DNA of 64,000 nucleotides from Brachybacterium tyrofermentans (GCF_014897585.1 NZ_JABUXW010000013.1:62001-126000); one strand, 5' to 3'. Shown: positions 1-11,767, numbered from the stretch's first letter. Program-made: numbers and translations. The notes: generated by a model from the sequence alone, not told the origin.

Positions 1-1744
<1,744 letters not shown>

Positions 1745-1758
1745 CGGTCCTCCGAGGA

Positions 1759-1833
1759 TCGCTGGGTCGACGTTCGCTGGGTCGAGCGTCGCTGGGTCGA
1801 GTGTCACTGGGCCCGGGTTCGCTGGGTCCAGGT
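1759..1833. repeat. Five tandem 15-bp repeats in the divergent promoter region
   Basis: Five head-to-tail 15-bp units of the form TCGCTGGGTCGAnnn begin at 1759, 1774, 1789, 1804 and 1819; the fourth and fifth are degenerate. They lie just upstream of the UvrA-like start codon, between it and the regulator gene. They are not obviously coding. They could be regulator binding sites or a slippage-prone spacer. Confidence 0.85.
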
Positions 1834-1860
1834 TCGCTTCCGGTCCGTTCCTGCAGTCCT

Positions 1861-1871
1861 CGATACTATCG
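1861..1871. promoter_or_regulatory. 11-bp palindrome, candidate MerR-type operator
   Basis: CGATACTATCG is a perfect dyad apart from its central base. It sits between the UvrA-like gene and the TioE-like regulator. MerR-family proteins bind short dyads inside promoters, and TioE-type regulators often control the adjacent uvrA-like gene. The operator role is inferred from position only. Confidence 0.35.
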
Positions 1872-1943
1872 TTGAAAACACCGTGGAGACTTAGCGGGAC
1901 CCTGACGACCAGTGATGCCGTCGAAGCCCCAAAGGAGGAGTGC

Positions 1944-2756
1944 ATGCGCCCGATCGATCTCGCGCGAGAGCATGGGCTCTCCGCCCAGGCGGTGCGCAAC
2001 TACGAGGGTGACGGGGCGCTGCCGGAGGCGGGCCGCACGAACTCCGGGTACCGGACGTACACGCCCCGTCATCGAGAGGCGCTGCGCGCCTTCCTCTCGC
2101 TGAAACAGGCCATCGGCCACCACCCGGCCCTGGCGATCATGCGGGCCGTCCACCGGGACGATCTGGACGCCGCGCTCGAGGGCGTGGGCAGGGCCCATGA
2201 GCAGCTCCTGCGCGATCGCGCCACGCTGGCCGTCGTCGCTCAGGCCGCGCAGGATCTCAGAGCCGCGCAGGATCTCAGAGCCGACGGGGCCGACGGGGCC
2301 GACAGAGCCGACGGGGCCAACGGGGCCGACGGGGCTGATGGCGCTGATGGCGTCGACCGAGCCGACGGAGCCGCGGGTGAGGGGAGCGGACGGCAGGGGT
2401 CCACGCGTCGCGTGCTCGGCGTCGGAGAGCTCGCCGCTCGGATCGGGGTGTCGCCGGCGACGTTGAGGCATTGGGAGCGCGAGGGGCTGCTGTTCCCCGG
2501 ACGGGTGAGCGCCAGCGCACCCCGGCTCTACGGCCCGCAGCAGGTACGCGACGCCGAGCTGGTGCATCTGCTGCGCCGGGGCGGGCACGGGCTGGGGGAT
2601 ATCGCCGTCGTGCTGGAGCAGATGCGCGGAGGCGCGGGTGACTCGTCCCTCCACGACGCGCTCTCGACCTCCCGTGCGCGGGTCGCGGCCCGTGGCCTGG
2701 CGCTGCTGCGGGCGTCCTCGGCACTGGCCGCCTACATCGACCTGGAGGAGGGCTAG
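1944..2756 (+). CDS. TioE-family transcriptional regulator with two MerR helix-turn-helix domains
   Basis: The 270-residue protein starts at ATG 1944 behind a strong AAAGGAGG ribosome-binding site at 1931. Residues 1-50 form one MerR-type winged HTH (IDLAREHGLSAQAVRNYE) and residues about 160-215 a second (VGELAARIGVSPATLRHWE). Two such domains in one chain is the TioE family architecture. The linker, about residues 100-145, contains a duplicated 18-bp stretch and a run of GAD/RAD tripeptides from 9-bp repeats. It probably controls the divergent UvrA-like gene, sensing drug or other stress; the ligand is unknown. Its TAG stop forms part of the -10 box of the downstream mtr gene. Confidence 0.82.
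   Translation: MRPIDLAREHGLSAQAVRNYEGDGALPEAGRTNSGYRTYTPRHREALRAFLSLKQAIGHHPALAIMRAVHRDDLDAALEGVGRAHEQLLRDRATLAVVAQAAQDLRAAQDLRADGADGADRADGANGADGADGADGVDRADGAAGEGSGRQGSTRRVLGVGELAARIGVSPATLRHWEREGLLFPGRVSASAPRLYGPQQVRDAELVHLLRRGGHGLGDIAVVLEQMRGGAGDSSLHDALSTSRARVAARGLALLRASSALAAYIDLEEG
2278..2370 (+). repeat. 9-bp tandem repeats coding a GAD-type linker
   Basis: About ten copies of a degenerate GCCGACGGG unit encode alternating Gly-Ala-Asp and Arg-Ala-Asp triplets between the two HTH domains of the TioE-like regulator. A duplicated 18-bp segment (GCGCAGGATCTCAGAGCC) lies just before it. The period keeps the reading frame, so copy-number change would alter only linker length. Confidence 0.8.
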
Positions 2757-2759
2757 CCT
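2754..2759 (+). promoter_or_regulatory. -10 box of mtr (leaderless)
   Basis: TAGCCT lies six bases before the GTG start of mtr, so transcription should begin at the start codon. The first three bases are the stop codon of the TioE-like gene. Confidence 0.5.
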
Positions 2760-2765
2760 GGGACG

Positions 2766-4193
2766 GTGACCGACACTACGCATTACGACATCGCCCTGAT
2801 CGGCTCCGGCTCCTCGAACTCGTTCCCGGGTCCCGACCTCTCCGACCGCAGCATCGTGCAGATCGACCGAGGTGTGGGCCCGGACCACGTCTTCGGCGGC
2901 ACCTGCCTGAACCTCGGGTGCATCCCCACCAAGATGTTCGTGCACACCGCGAACCTCGCCGCGACGCCGGCCGAGTCCGGCCGCTTCGGCCTCACCTCGA
3001 CGCTGCAGGGCGTGGACTGGCCGGCCATCCGAGACCGCATCTTCGGGCGCATCGACCCGATCGTCCACGGCGGCGAGGAGTACCGCCGGGATCACGAGGA
3101 CAACGCCAATCTCACGCTGGTGCGCGGCACCGCCACCTTCACCGGGGCGAAGACGCTGCGCGTGCTCGACGCCGACGGCGGCGAGCGGATGATCACCGCC
3201 GACACGATCGTGCTCGGAGCAGGTTCGCGGCCCGTGCTCCCGCCCATCGACGGACTGGCCGACGCCGCCCCGCACACCTCGGACACGATCATGCGGATCG
3301 ACCAGCTCCCGGCGTCCCTCGCCATCCTCGGCTCCGGCGTGATCGCCGTGGAGATGGCGCACGTGTTCGCCTCCCTCGGGGTCGAGGTCACGCTGATCGC
3401 CCGCTCCGAGCGAGTGCTGAGAACGGCCGACGCCGACATCTCGGCCCGCCTCACCGAGATCCTCGGCGAGCGCCTCCACCTGGAGACCGGATTCAGCACC
3501 ACGTCCGTGCGTCGCACGGCGGCCGGGGTGGAGCTGCGCGGCCGCCGCGACGGCGCGGACGCGGTGCTGGAGGCCGAGGAGCTGCTGGTGGCCGTCGGCC
3601 GACGACCCAACTCCGACCTGCTGGACGTCGAGGCCGCCGGCATCGACACCACCGAGGACGGCCGTGTGGTGGTCGACGAGTACCAGCGGGTGCAGAGCGG
3701 GGGGGAGGTGCTCGAGGGCATCTGGTCGCTCGGGGATCTCTCCAGCGCGCATCAGCTCAAGCATGTCGCGAACCATGAGCAGCGGATCGTGCGGCACAAC
3801 GTCCTGCACCCGGAGGCGCTGCGCCGGTCCGACACCATGCCGATCCCCAGCGGCGTTTTCACCCACCCGCAGGTGGCGTGGGTGGGCATGGACGAGGCCG
3901 CGGCCCGCGAGAGCGGCCGGGAGGTGAAGGTCGCCGTCCAGGAGTACGCCTCGATCGCGTACGGCTGGGCGATGGAGGACACCACCGGGTTCGCGAAGAT
4001 CATCGTGGATGCGGAGACGACCGAGATCCTCGGCGCCCACATCATCGGCCCCGAGGCCACCACGCTGATCCAGCTGCTGATCCAGGCGATGAGCACCGGG
4101 CAGACCGCCCGCGACATCGCGACCACGCAGTACTGGATCCATCCGGCGATGCCGGAGCTGGTCGAGAACGCCCTGCTGCAGCTGCTGGACTGA
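2766..4193 (+). CDS. mtr: Mycothione reductase
   Basis: The 475-residue flavoprotein reduces oxidised mycothiol (mycothione) with NADPH, keeping the actinobacterial thiol buffer reduced. It has the FAD-binding N-terminus (DIALIGSGSSNS), the redox disulfide in GGTCLNLGCIPTK near residue 42, the NADPH-binding Rossmann motif GSGVIAVEMA near residue 190, and the C-terminal HPAMPE base region. The length is normal for the family. The GTG start has no Shine-Dalgarno sequence but sits 6 nt after a TAGCCT -10 box, so a leaderless mRNA is likely. It ends at a strong bidirectional terminator. Placement next to a drug/stress regulator fits a detoxification role. Confidence 0.93.
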   Translation: MTDTTHYDIALIGSGSSNSFPGPDLSDRSIVQIDRGVGPDHVFGGTCLNLGCIPTKMFVHTANLAATPAESGRFGLTSTLQGVDWPAIRDRIFGRIDPIVHGGEEYRRDHEDNANLTLVRGTATFTGAKTLRVLDADGGERMITADTIVLGAGSRPVLPPIDGLADAAPHTSDTIMRIDQLPASLAILGSGVIAVEMAHVFASLGVEVTLIARSERVLRTADADISARLTEILGERLHLETGFSTTSVRRTAAGVELRGRRDGADAVLEAEELLVAVGRRPNSDLLDVEAAGIDTTEDGRVVVDEYQRVQSGGEVLEGIWSLGDLSSAHQLKHVANHEQRIVRHNVLHPEALRRSDTMPIPSGVFTHPQVAWVGMDEAAARESGREVKVAVQEYASIAYGWAMEDTTGFAKIIVDAETTEILGAHIIGPEATTLIQLLIQAMSTGQTARDIATTQYWIHPAMPELVENALLQLLD

Positions 4194-4200
4194 CGCGAAC

Positions 4201-4244
4201 GAGAACGGGGCCGGATCTGCGTGAGCAGATCCGGCCCCGTTCTC
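4201..4244. terminator. Bidirectional intrinsic terminator between mtr and the LCP gene
   Basis: A perfect 20-bp stem with a GTGA loop lies between two convergent genes. There is no strong T-tract, as is common for actinobacterial terminators. Confidence 0.85.
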
Positions 4245-4270
4245 ATCTGGGCGCTACGAGTCGCGGAGCC

Positions 4271-7093
4271 TCAGCCCTGCTCAGCGCCGGGGAGGCAGGA
4301 CTTCAGAGGATCGTGGTCGATCTCCGGAGCCTTGCTCTTCTCCGGTGCGGTGGTGGCCTCCGCGGACTCCTCCGTGGTCTCGGCGTCGTCCGTGGTCGGA
4401 GTGTCCTCCGTGGCGGACTCCGACGGGTCCTCCTCGCCCTCGGCCGGGGGCGGGGCCCCGGTATCGGCGGGCTCGTTCGAGCCGGGCTCGGTCTCGCCGA
4501 GCACGGAATCCGGCGAGTCGTCCTTCATGGAGTCCTCGATCGAGGCGGCAGTCCATTCCTTGAGGTAGTCCCAGTCCGGGTTGCCGGAGGGCGTCACATC
4601 CTGCGTGATCGGGTACGACGTGAAGCCGCCGTCCTTGACGCGCAGGGCGAGGTCCACGAAGGCGTTGAGGTTCGCGACCGGGATATCGGTCTGGATGTTC
4701 TCCTCGGTGGCGGTCACCAGGCCCGGGATCGACATGGCCAGCGTCGTGGGATCCGATTCCTCGGTCACGGCGCGCACCATGCGCTGCTGCCGGCACATGC
4801 GGTTGAAGTCGTTGGAGCCCTCGCGGGAGCGGGCGTACCACAGCGCATGGAACCCATCGAGCTTCTGCTGCCCGGCCTCGATATGACCGGTGACCGGGTA
4901 CTTCCCGCCCGTGGCCTGATTGACGCCGCCGCCGATGGGGATGCGTCGCTCCACGACGAGATCGACCCCGCCGATGGCGTTGACGAGGTCCTCGAAGCCC
5001 TGGAGGTTGACCATCGCGTAGTAGTCGCTCTCCAGGCCGAGGGTCTCCTCGACGGCCCAGGTCGTCGCGGTCAGTCCGGGGTTGGAGTCGCCCGGGAAGA
5101 GATCCGGGTGATCCTCTGCCCAGGTCCACACCGCATTGATGAGGTCCTGGTTCCTGCCGAAGTAGTCGAATCCGTCCGGGAACTCCTCCGCCGCCGGCGT
5201 GCCCTCGGGGAAGTGGACCTTCTCGAGGTTCCGCGGGATGGAGAACAGGGCGGTCTGCCCGCTGGACGTGTCGATCGACGCCATCATGATCGTGTCCGGA
5301 CGGGTACCGGTGCGGTCCACGCCGGAGTCCTGGCCGAGCAGCAGGATGTTCACGCGCTCCGTGTTCGCCCACGGATCCTTGCCCTCGACGAAGGGATGTT
5401 CACGGCCGTCGCCGCCCGCGAACACCGATTCCGAGCCGAGCAGTCCCTGAGCGGCCCAGAGCGACTGGAAACCACGGCCGAACGGCATCGCCACCGCCAC
5501 CACCATCAGCGCGGCCAGGGCCAGGGCCAGATAGCGCTTGGCCCCCTCGAGCCGCTGCAGCTTGGTGTGCGCGAGGTTCGCGAGCACGATCTGCACCGCC
5601 CATACCAGCCCGACCAGGCCGATCGTGGCCGTGATGGCGATCAGCACGGAGCGATGGGTCAGCAGCATCATGCCGGTGCGCAGCGGGTCGCCGATCACGA
5701 GGAACGCCGCCACGAGGACCACGGCCAGGCCGAGGAGCGCCAGCAGGATCCAGCCGAGCCGTCGGCGGTGGGTGGTGATCAGCCCGGAGCCGGGGAGGAT
5801 CGTCGTCAGGACGGTCCACAGCGCGACCTTGGGCAGTGATCCGTCGTCGCCGGAGCCCTTCGGGTCGTGGCCGTCGTGATCGGGCTTGTCGTCGTCTGGT
5901 CCTGCTGGGGGAGTTCCGCCGCCGTCGGAGCCCGAGGAGCCTGCGGCACCTGCGGCACCTGCGGCACCTGCGGCACCTGCGGCACCTGCGGGAGCGCCGG
6001 AGCCTGCGCGGCCGTCGTCGACCCCGGTGGGGGTACGGCCGTCACGGGCGGAGCCGGTGAGCTCTTCGCTGGTGCTTCCGGTGTCTGTGTCTGCGTCCGT
6101 GTCTGCAGCGCTCTCTGCGCCGGCCGCCTCGGGTGCACCGGTGCCTCCGGCCGCTCCGAGTGCACCGACGCCGACGGCCGCAGCGGCCACCGGTGCTCGC
6201 CGTTCCTCGGTGCCGCTCGTGGTCTCCGTTGCGTCGGACGCGGCGGCTTCGGGGGCCTCCGTCGAACGGTCAGGCTCTGTCGTCGTCGTCGGGCGCGCGC
6301 GACGAGCGCCCGACGGGAACGTGCGGGCCTCGGAGAAGGAGTACGAGCGATCCGCCGGGGCCGCAGGGCTCGCGGTGCTCGCAGGATCGGACGACGCAGT
6401 GTTCTGGGCGTCCTGCTCGGCTGGAGCCGACGTCTGGGTGCTCCAGGCGTCGTGGTGCGCGGCGTCGTCGTCGGAGGACGGATCCTGCGCACGTGCTGCG
6501 TCGGAGGGCTCCTCGGGGAGCTGGAACGCGGCACGGCGGCCGCGCGGGCGCCGCGGCGGTCGGTCGATCGGTGCGGCAGAGGCCGACGGCACGACAGGGC
6601 TCTCGGGACCAGTCGACCCGCCCGGAACTGCGGGAGCGCCCGGTTCAGAAGGGGCACCAGGCCGTGCTGAGTCCCCAGACCCCGAGGGCGCAGGAGATGC
6701 GTCAGGCGCAGCGGGCGTCCTGGAGGCTGAGGGCGCAGGCGTCGTGGCGGCCGCGGCGTTCGTGGCCGGGGGCGGGACCGCCGGCAGGGGAGTGGTGGCG
6801 GGTTCCGCCCCGGTGGGGGGCCCGGACCGCTCCGGGGTGCTCGATGCCGGGGAAGAGCCGGGCACCGGCGCGTCGCTCGCGGCGGACTCCGAGGGCTCTG
6901 CCGATGGTGCCGAGGGCGCGCCGCCCGGCCACATGCGCTTCGGGCTCGCGGCACCGAACGCGCTCTCGCGGTTCCTGCGCGCTTCGTCTGGCGGCATGGG
7001 CGTGGACTCGACGCGTCGGACCGGCTCCTGATGTCTGCCGGATCGACGGCGTCGTCGCCGAGAGGCCGAGGAAGGATCCGTCATATGCTCCAT
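4271..7093 (-). CDS. Large LytR-CpsA-Psr family cell-wall glycopolymer ligase
   Basis: This 940-residue membrane protein likely attaches glycopolymers to peptidoglycan outside the membrane. Residues 1-420 are a Pro/Ala/Ser/Glu-rich disordered cytoplasmic stretch with Arg clusters. About four hydrophobic segments follow (420-565), then the LCP domain from about 578 (VNILLLGQDSG, TRPDTIMM, YARSREGSNDFNRMCRQQ). An acidic Thr/Glu-rich tail ends the chain. It is two to three times the usual LCP length (300-500) because of the N-terminal extension, which includes a run of Gly-Ala-Ala from 9-bp repeats (5942-5990). A second in-frame ATG at 7084 is an alternative start. Confidence 0.85.
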   Translation of the reverse strand: MEHMTDPSSASRRRRRRSGRHQEPVRRVESTPMPPDEARRNRESAFGAASPKRMWPGGAPSAPSAEPSESAASDAPVPGSSPASSTPERSGPPTGAEPATTPLPAVPPPATNAAAATTPAPSASRTPAAPDASPAPSGSGDSARPGAPSEPGAPAVPGGSTGPESPVVPSASAAPIDRPPRRPRGRRAAFQLPEEPSDAARAQDPSSDDDAAHHDAWSTQTSAPAEQDAQNTASSDPASTASPAAPADRSYSFSEARTFPSGARRARPTTTTEPDRSTEAPEAAASDATETTSGTEERRAPVAAAAVGVGALGAAGGTGAPEAAGAESAADTDADTDTGSTSEELTGSARDGRTPTGVDDGRAGSGAPAGAAGAAGAAGAAGAAGSSGSDGGGTPPAGPDDDKPDHDGHDPKGSGDDGSLPKVALWTVLTTILPGSGLITTHRRRLGWILLALLGLAVVLVAAFLVIGDPLRTGMMLLTHRSVLIAITATIGLVGLVWAVQIVLANLAHTKLQRLEGAKRYLALALAALMVVAVAMPFGRGFQSLWAAQGLLGSESVFAGGDGREHPFVEGKDPWANTERVNILLLGQDSGVDRTGTRPDTIMMASIDTSSGQTALFSIPRNLEKVHFPEGTPAAEEFPDGFDYFGRNQDLINAVWTWAEDHPDLFPGDSNPGLTATTWAVEETLGLESDYYAMVNLQGFEDLVNAIGGVDLVVERRIPIGGGVNQATGGKYPVTGHIEAGQQKLDGFHALWYARSREGSNDFNRMCRQQRMVRAVTEESDPTTLAMSIPGLVTATEENIQTDIPVANLNAFVDLALRVKDGGFTSYPITQDVTPSGNPDWDYLKEWTAASIEDSMKDDSPDSVLGETEPGSNEPADTGAPPPAEGEEDPSESATEDTPTTDDAETTEESAEATTAPEKSKAPEIDHDPLKSCLPGAEQG
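5942..5990 (-). repeat. 9-bp tandem repeats inside the LCP gene
   Basis: About five copies of GCGGCACCT (plus-strand reading) encode a Gly-Ala-Ala run in the disordered cytoplasmic part of the LCP protein. They are in frame and probably length-variable. Confidence 0.85.
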
Positions 7094-7170
7094 TCTAGAT
7101 TCTCGAGGACGAATCGTCCCCCATGCGCCTGTGAGAACCTCGTGGAGGTCGATCCGCCGCCGGAGATCCG

Positions 7171-8652
<1,482 letters not shown>

Positions 8653-8655
8653 GAA

Positions 8656-8738
8656 GCGCTGATCCCTCCCGGAACCGCCGCGTTCGCGGACCTCGGCCAG
8701 CGGCCGCTGTCCGCGGGCGTGGCGGTTCCGATCAGCGC
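8656..8738. terminator. 83-nt long hairpin between guaB1 and galE
   Basis: Four nested helices can be read directly: 8656-8663 with 8731-8738 (8 bp), 8670-8679 with 8721-8730 (10 bp), 8685-8691 with 8709-8715 (7 bp), and 8694-8698 with 8702-8706 (5 bp, AGC loop). The total is 30 bp, with one bulge and two internal loops. It begins 4 nt after the guaB1 stop and ends 9 nt before the galE -10 box. Termination is the simplest role. Confidence 0.7.
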
Positions 8739-8746
8739 AGGCCCGG

Positions 8747-8752
8747 TAAGAT
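8747..8752 (+). promoter_or_regulatory. -10 box of galE (leaderless)
   Basis: TAAGAT is followed by 7 nt and then the ATG of galE. No ribosome-binding site lies between, so the transcript should begin at or next to the start codon. Confidence 0.6.
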
Positions 8753-8759
8753 TCCTGCC

Positions 8760-9758
8760 ATGACAACTCTCGTGATCGGTGGCGCTGGATACATCGGGTC
8801 GCACGTGGTGCGACTCCTCGTGGAGCAGGGGCAGAAGGTGGTCGTGGTCGACAACCTCTCCACCGGGATCCTGGATCGCACCAAGGGCGCCGAGCTGGTC
8901 GAGCTCGACATCACCGAGTCCGGCGCGAGCGAGAAGCTCGCCGACCACCTGCGGGCGTCCGGAGCCGATTCGGTGATCCATTTCGCCGCGCACAAGCAGG
9001 TCGGTGAGTCCGTCGCGAACCCCGAGATGTACTGGCACGACAACATCGGTGGACTGGCCAACGTGCTGGCCGCCTGCGCGAGCGCCGAGGTGCGCGACGT
9101 GGTCTTCTCCTCGTCGGCAGCCGTCTACGGGGTGCCCGATGTGGATCTCGTGACCGAGGACCTCACGCCGCAGCCGATCAACCCCTACGGCGCGACCAAG
9201 TACGTCGGCGAGTGGATGCTGGCCGACTCCGAGCGTGCCCACGACATGCGCACCGTGGCCCTGCGCTACTTCAACGTGGCCGGTGCCGGCTGGCCCGAGC
9301 TCGCGGACACCGCCGTGATGAACCTCGTGCCGATCGTGCTGGACCGCCTCGAGCAGGGCAAGGCCCCTGTCGTCTTCGGGGACGACTACGACACCCCCGA
9401 CGGCACGTGCATCCGTGACTACGTCCACGTGCTCGACCTCGCCCATGCGCACATCGCGGCGTTGGACTACCTGCGTGGCGAGGATCGCCCGCATCGTGTG
9501 TTCAACGTCGGCACCGGCGAGGGCTCGAGCGTGCTCGAGGTGATCGAGGCGATCGCCCGCGCCAAGGGGATCGAGATCGTCCCTGAGCTCGGGAGGCGGC
9601 GCCCCGGCGACCCGGCCCGCCTGATCTGCTCCGGTGACCGCATCGCCCAGCAGCTCGGGTGGAAGTCCGAGCACGGCCTGGACGACATCGTCCGCTCCGC
9701 CGTCGAGGCCCGCTCGCAGAGCATCGCCCCCGACGTCGAGGCCTACCCCGAGGCCTGA
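8760..9758 (+). CDS. galE: UDP-glucose 4-epimerase
   Basis: The 332-residue short-chain dehydrogenase-type epimerase interconverts UDP-glucose and UDP-galactose for sugar catabolism and cell-envelope glycans. The NAD-binding motif GGAGYIGSH is at the N-terminus, followed by FSSSAAVYG and the catalytic Tyr-Lys pair in NPYGATKYVGEWM, then RYFNVAGA. The length is typical. The ATG at 8760 was chosen because translation into the NAD motif begins there and a -10 box lies 7 nt upstream. An upstream in-frame extension exists but overlaps guaB1 and has no conserved sequence. Confidence 0.93.
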   Translation: MTTLVIGGAGYIGSHVVRLLVEQGQKVVVVDNLSTGILDRTKGAELVELDITESGASEKLADHLRASGADSVIHFAAHKQVGESVANPEMYWHDNIGGLANVLAACASAEVRDVVFSSSAAVYGVPDVDLVTEDLTPQPINPYGATKYVGEWMLADSERAHDMRTVALRYFNVAGAGWPELADTAVMNLVPIVLDRLEQGKAPVVFGDDYDTPDGTCIRDYVHVLDLAHAHIAALDYLRGEDRPHRVFNVGTGEGSSVLEVIEAIARAKGIEIVPELGRRRPGDPARLICSGDRIAQQLGWKSEHGLDDIVRSAVEARSQSIAPDVEAYPEA

Positions 9759-9776
9759 TCGGGCCGAGCCGTTCGC

Positions 9777-11267
9777 TCAGGTGAGGTAGCGGTAGATCGG
9801 ATCGCTGGGGTCGACCCGTTCGATCTCCATGTTCGAGGCGGCCATGCGGGACATGAGCGGTTCGAGGTCCGCCCGGTCGCCGATCTCGAGCCCCACCAGA
9901 GCAGGCCCCTGCTCACGGTTGTTGCGCTTGATGTAGTCGAACAGGACGATGTCGTCGTTCGGCCCCAGCACCCGGTCCAGGAATCGGCGCAGCGCTCCCG
10001 GTTCCTGCCGGAACGTGACCAGGAAGTAGTGCTTGAACCCCTCGTGCACGAGAGAGCGCTCGATGACCTCGTGATACCGGGAGACATCGTTGTTGCCGCC
10101 GGAGATCACCACGATGATGTCGCCGGTCCCGGAACCGTCGGACGAGTCGCCCGCTGCCGGGGAGACCTGCTCCCGAGGGTCGCGGTCCAGGGAGTCCTGC
10201 TCCCGGGGTTCGAGGTTCGGGGAGTCCGGGCCCGCGGGTCCCTCATCGAGGGCCCGACGTGCAGAGTCCTGGTCGGCAACGGCGCGGGCTGCGGCGGCCT
10301 GGTCCGCAGAGTCCTGGTCCCGGTACCCGAGATGCTCGATCGCCCCGGTGGCGACGGACGTCGCGGCCAGCGCCCCCGCCGGCTCGGCGATGATCCCGTC
10401 GACCTGGTAGAGCGAGAGCATCTCCGTGCACACGGCACCTTCGTCGACGCCCACCAGCTCCGGCTCGATCGCCGTGACCACGCGCAGCGGCTCCGCGCCG
10501 ACCCGGCGCACGGCGGCGCCGTCCACGAAGCGATCCATCTCCTGCAGCGTCACCGGGTGCCCGACGCGGACGGCCGCGGCCATGGAGGCGGCGCCGGCGG
10601 GCTCGACCCCGACGATCCGCACCGACGGAAGGCGCTCCCGCAGCCAGGCGCCGCAGCCGCCGATCAGGCCGCCGCCCCCGACCGGAAGCACCACCGTGCC
10701 GGGCTCGCGGCCGTGCTCGCTGCGCAGCTGGTCCACAGCTTCCAGCGCCACGGTGCCCTGGCCAGCCATGATCAGGGGGTGATCGAAGGGCGGCACCAGA
10801 GTGGCCCCGGTGCGCTCTGCATCCTCGGTGGCCGCTTCCGCCGCATCGTCGAAGGTGTCCCCGACGAGGATCAGGTGCACGAGGTCTCCGCCGATCGCGG
10901 TGATCCGCTCGCGCTTCTGGCGCGGAGTGGTGCTCGGCACATAGATGCGACCCTGGATCCCGAGGGCCCGGCAGGCCTGGGCCACACCCTGGGCATGGTT
11001 GCCGGCGCTCGCTGCGACCACGCCGGCCTCCCTCGACAGCGGGTCGAGGGAGTCGAGGAAGAGATGGGCGCCGCGCAGCTTGTAGGAGCGCACCGACTGC
11101 AGATCCTCGCGCTTGAGCCAGACCGGGACCCCGGCCCGTGCGCTCAGCCGTTCGCTGTACTCCAGCGGGGTGCGTCGGAGCACGGGAGCGAGGCGCTCGG
11201 CGGCGGCCTCCACCTCCTGGGCGGTCACGGGCAGATCAGGCAGGGATCCGGTCCGGGGCATCGTCAT
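9777..11267 (-). CDS. ilvA: Threonine ammonia-lyase with an unusual low-complexity insert
   Basis: This PLP enzyme converts threonine to 2-oxobutanoate, the first step of isoleucine synthesis. It has the PLP lysine motif SYKLRGA near residue 63, the glycine-rich phosphate loop PVGGGGLIGG, and a C-terminal ACT-like regulatory domain (KHYFLVTFRQEPGALRRFL). At 496 residues it is 70-90 longer than usual. The excess is an acidic, repeat-like insert with recurring DQDS/EQDS motifs at about residues 312-386, placed just before the conserved ISGGNND motif. The ATG at 11267 overlaps the ispF stop (TGATG), so translation is coupled; an in-frame GTG lies one codon earlier. Confidence 0.9.
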   Translation of the reverse strand: MTMPRTGSLPDLPVTAQEVEAAAERLAPVLRRTPLEYSERLSARAGVPVWLKREDLQSVRSYKLRGAHLFLDSLDPLSREAGVVAASAGNHAQGVAQACRALGIQGRIYVPSTTPRQKRERITAIGGDLVHLILVGDTFDDAAEAATEDAERTGATLVPPFDHPLIMAGQGTVALEAVDQLRSEHGREPGTVVLPVGGGGLIGGCGAWLRERLPSVRIVGVEPAGAASMAAAVRVGHPVTLQEMDRFVDGAAVRRVGAEPLRVVTAIEPELVGVDEGAVCTEMLSLYQVDGIIAEPAGALAATSVATGAIEHLGYRDQDSADQAAAARAVADQDSARRALDEGPAGPDSPNLEPREQDSLDRDPREQVSPAAGDSSDGSGTGDIIVVISGGNNDVSRYHEVIERSLVHEGFKHYFLVTFRQEPGALRRFLDRVLGPNDDIVLFDYIKRNNREQGPALVGLEIGDRADLEPLMSRMAASNMEIERVDPSDPIYRYLT

Positions 11268-11767
11268 CACTCCTCCTCGGCGACGATCAGAGCGGTCGCC
11301 ATCGCGGCGACTCCTTCACCGCGCCCGGTCAGGCCGAGAGCATCCGTCGTGCTGCCGGAGACCGATACGGGGGCTCCGACGGCCGCGGACATCGCGGCGC
11401 AGGCCTCCTCGCGGCGGGCGGACAGCCGGGGACGGTTGCCGATCACCTGGACCGAGATGTTGCCGATGGTGAACCCGGCCTCGCGGACGGACCGTGCGGC
11501 GTCCTCGAGGAGCCTCGCCCCGGAGGCTCCGGCCCACTCCGGGCGGTCGACCCCGAAGTGCGTGCCGAGGTCACCGAGGCCCGCGGCCGAGAACAGGGCA
11601 TCGCAGGCCGCATGGCAGGCGACGTCCGCATCGGAATGCCCGGCCAGGCCGCGCTCTCCCTCCCAGCGCAGGCCCGCGATCCAGAGCTCACGCGGGGCGT
11701 CCTCGGCGGCGAAGGCGTGGACATCCACTCCGAGCCCGACGCGCGGCAGCCCGGATCGAGCGGTCAT
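11267..11767 (-). CDS. ispF: 2-C-methyl-D-erythritol 2,4-cyclodiphosphate synthase
   Basis: The 166-residue enzyme of the non-mevalonate isoprenoid pathway forms the cyclodiphosphate from CDP-methylerythritol 2-phosphate. Metal and substrate motifs are present: GVDVHAF near the N-terminus, the GHSDADV zinc-binding stretch, and GLTGRGEG at the C-terminus. The length is normal. It is the middle gene of an operon: its start overlaps the stop of a PTS IIB gene and its stop overlaps the start of ilvA. In mycobacteria ispF follows ispD next to carD; here it has been separated from both. Confidence 0.93.
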   Translation of the reverse strand: MTARSGLPRVGLGVDVHAFAAEDAPRELWIAGLRWEGERGLAGHSDADVACHAACDALFSAAGLGDLGTHFGVDRPEWAGASGARLLEDAARSVREAGFTIGNISVQVIGNRPRLSARREEACAAMSAAVGAPVSVSGSTTDALGLTGRGEGVAAMATALIVAEEE

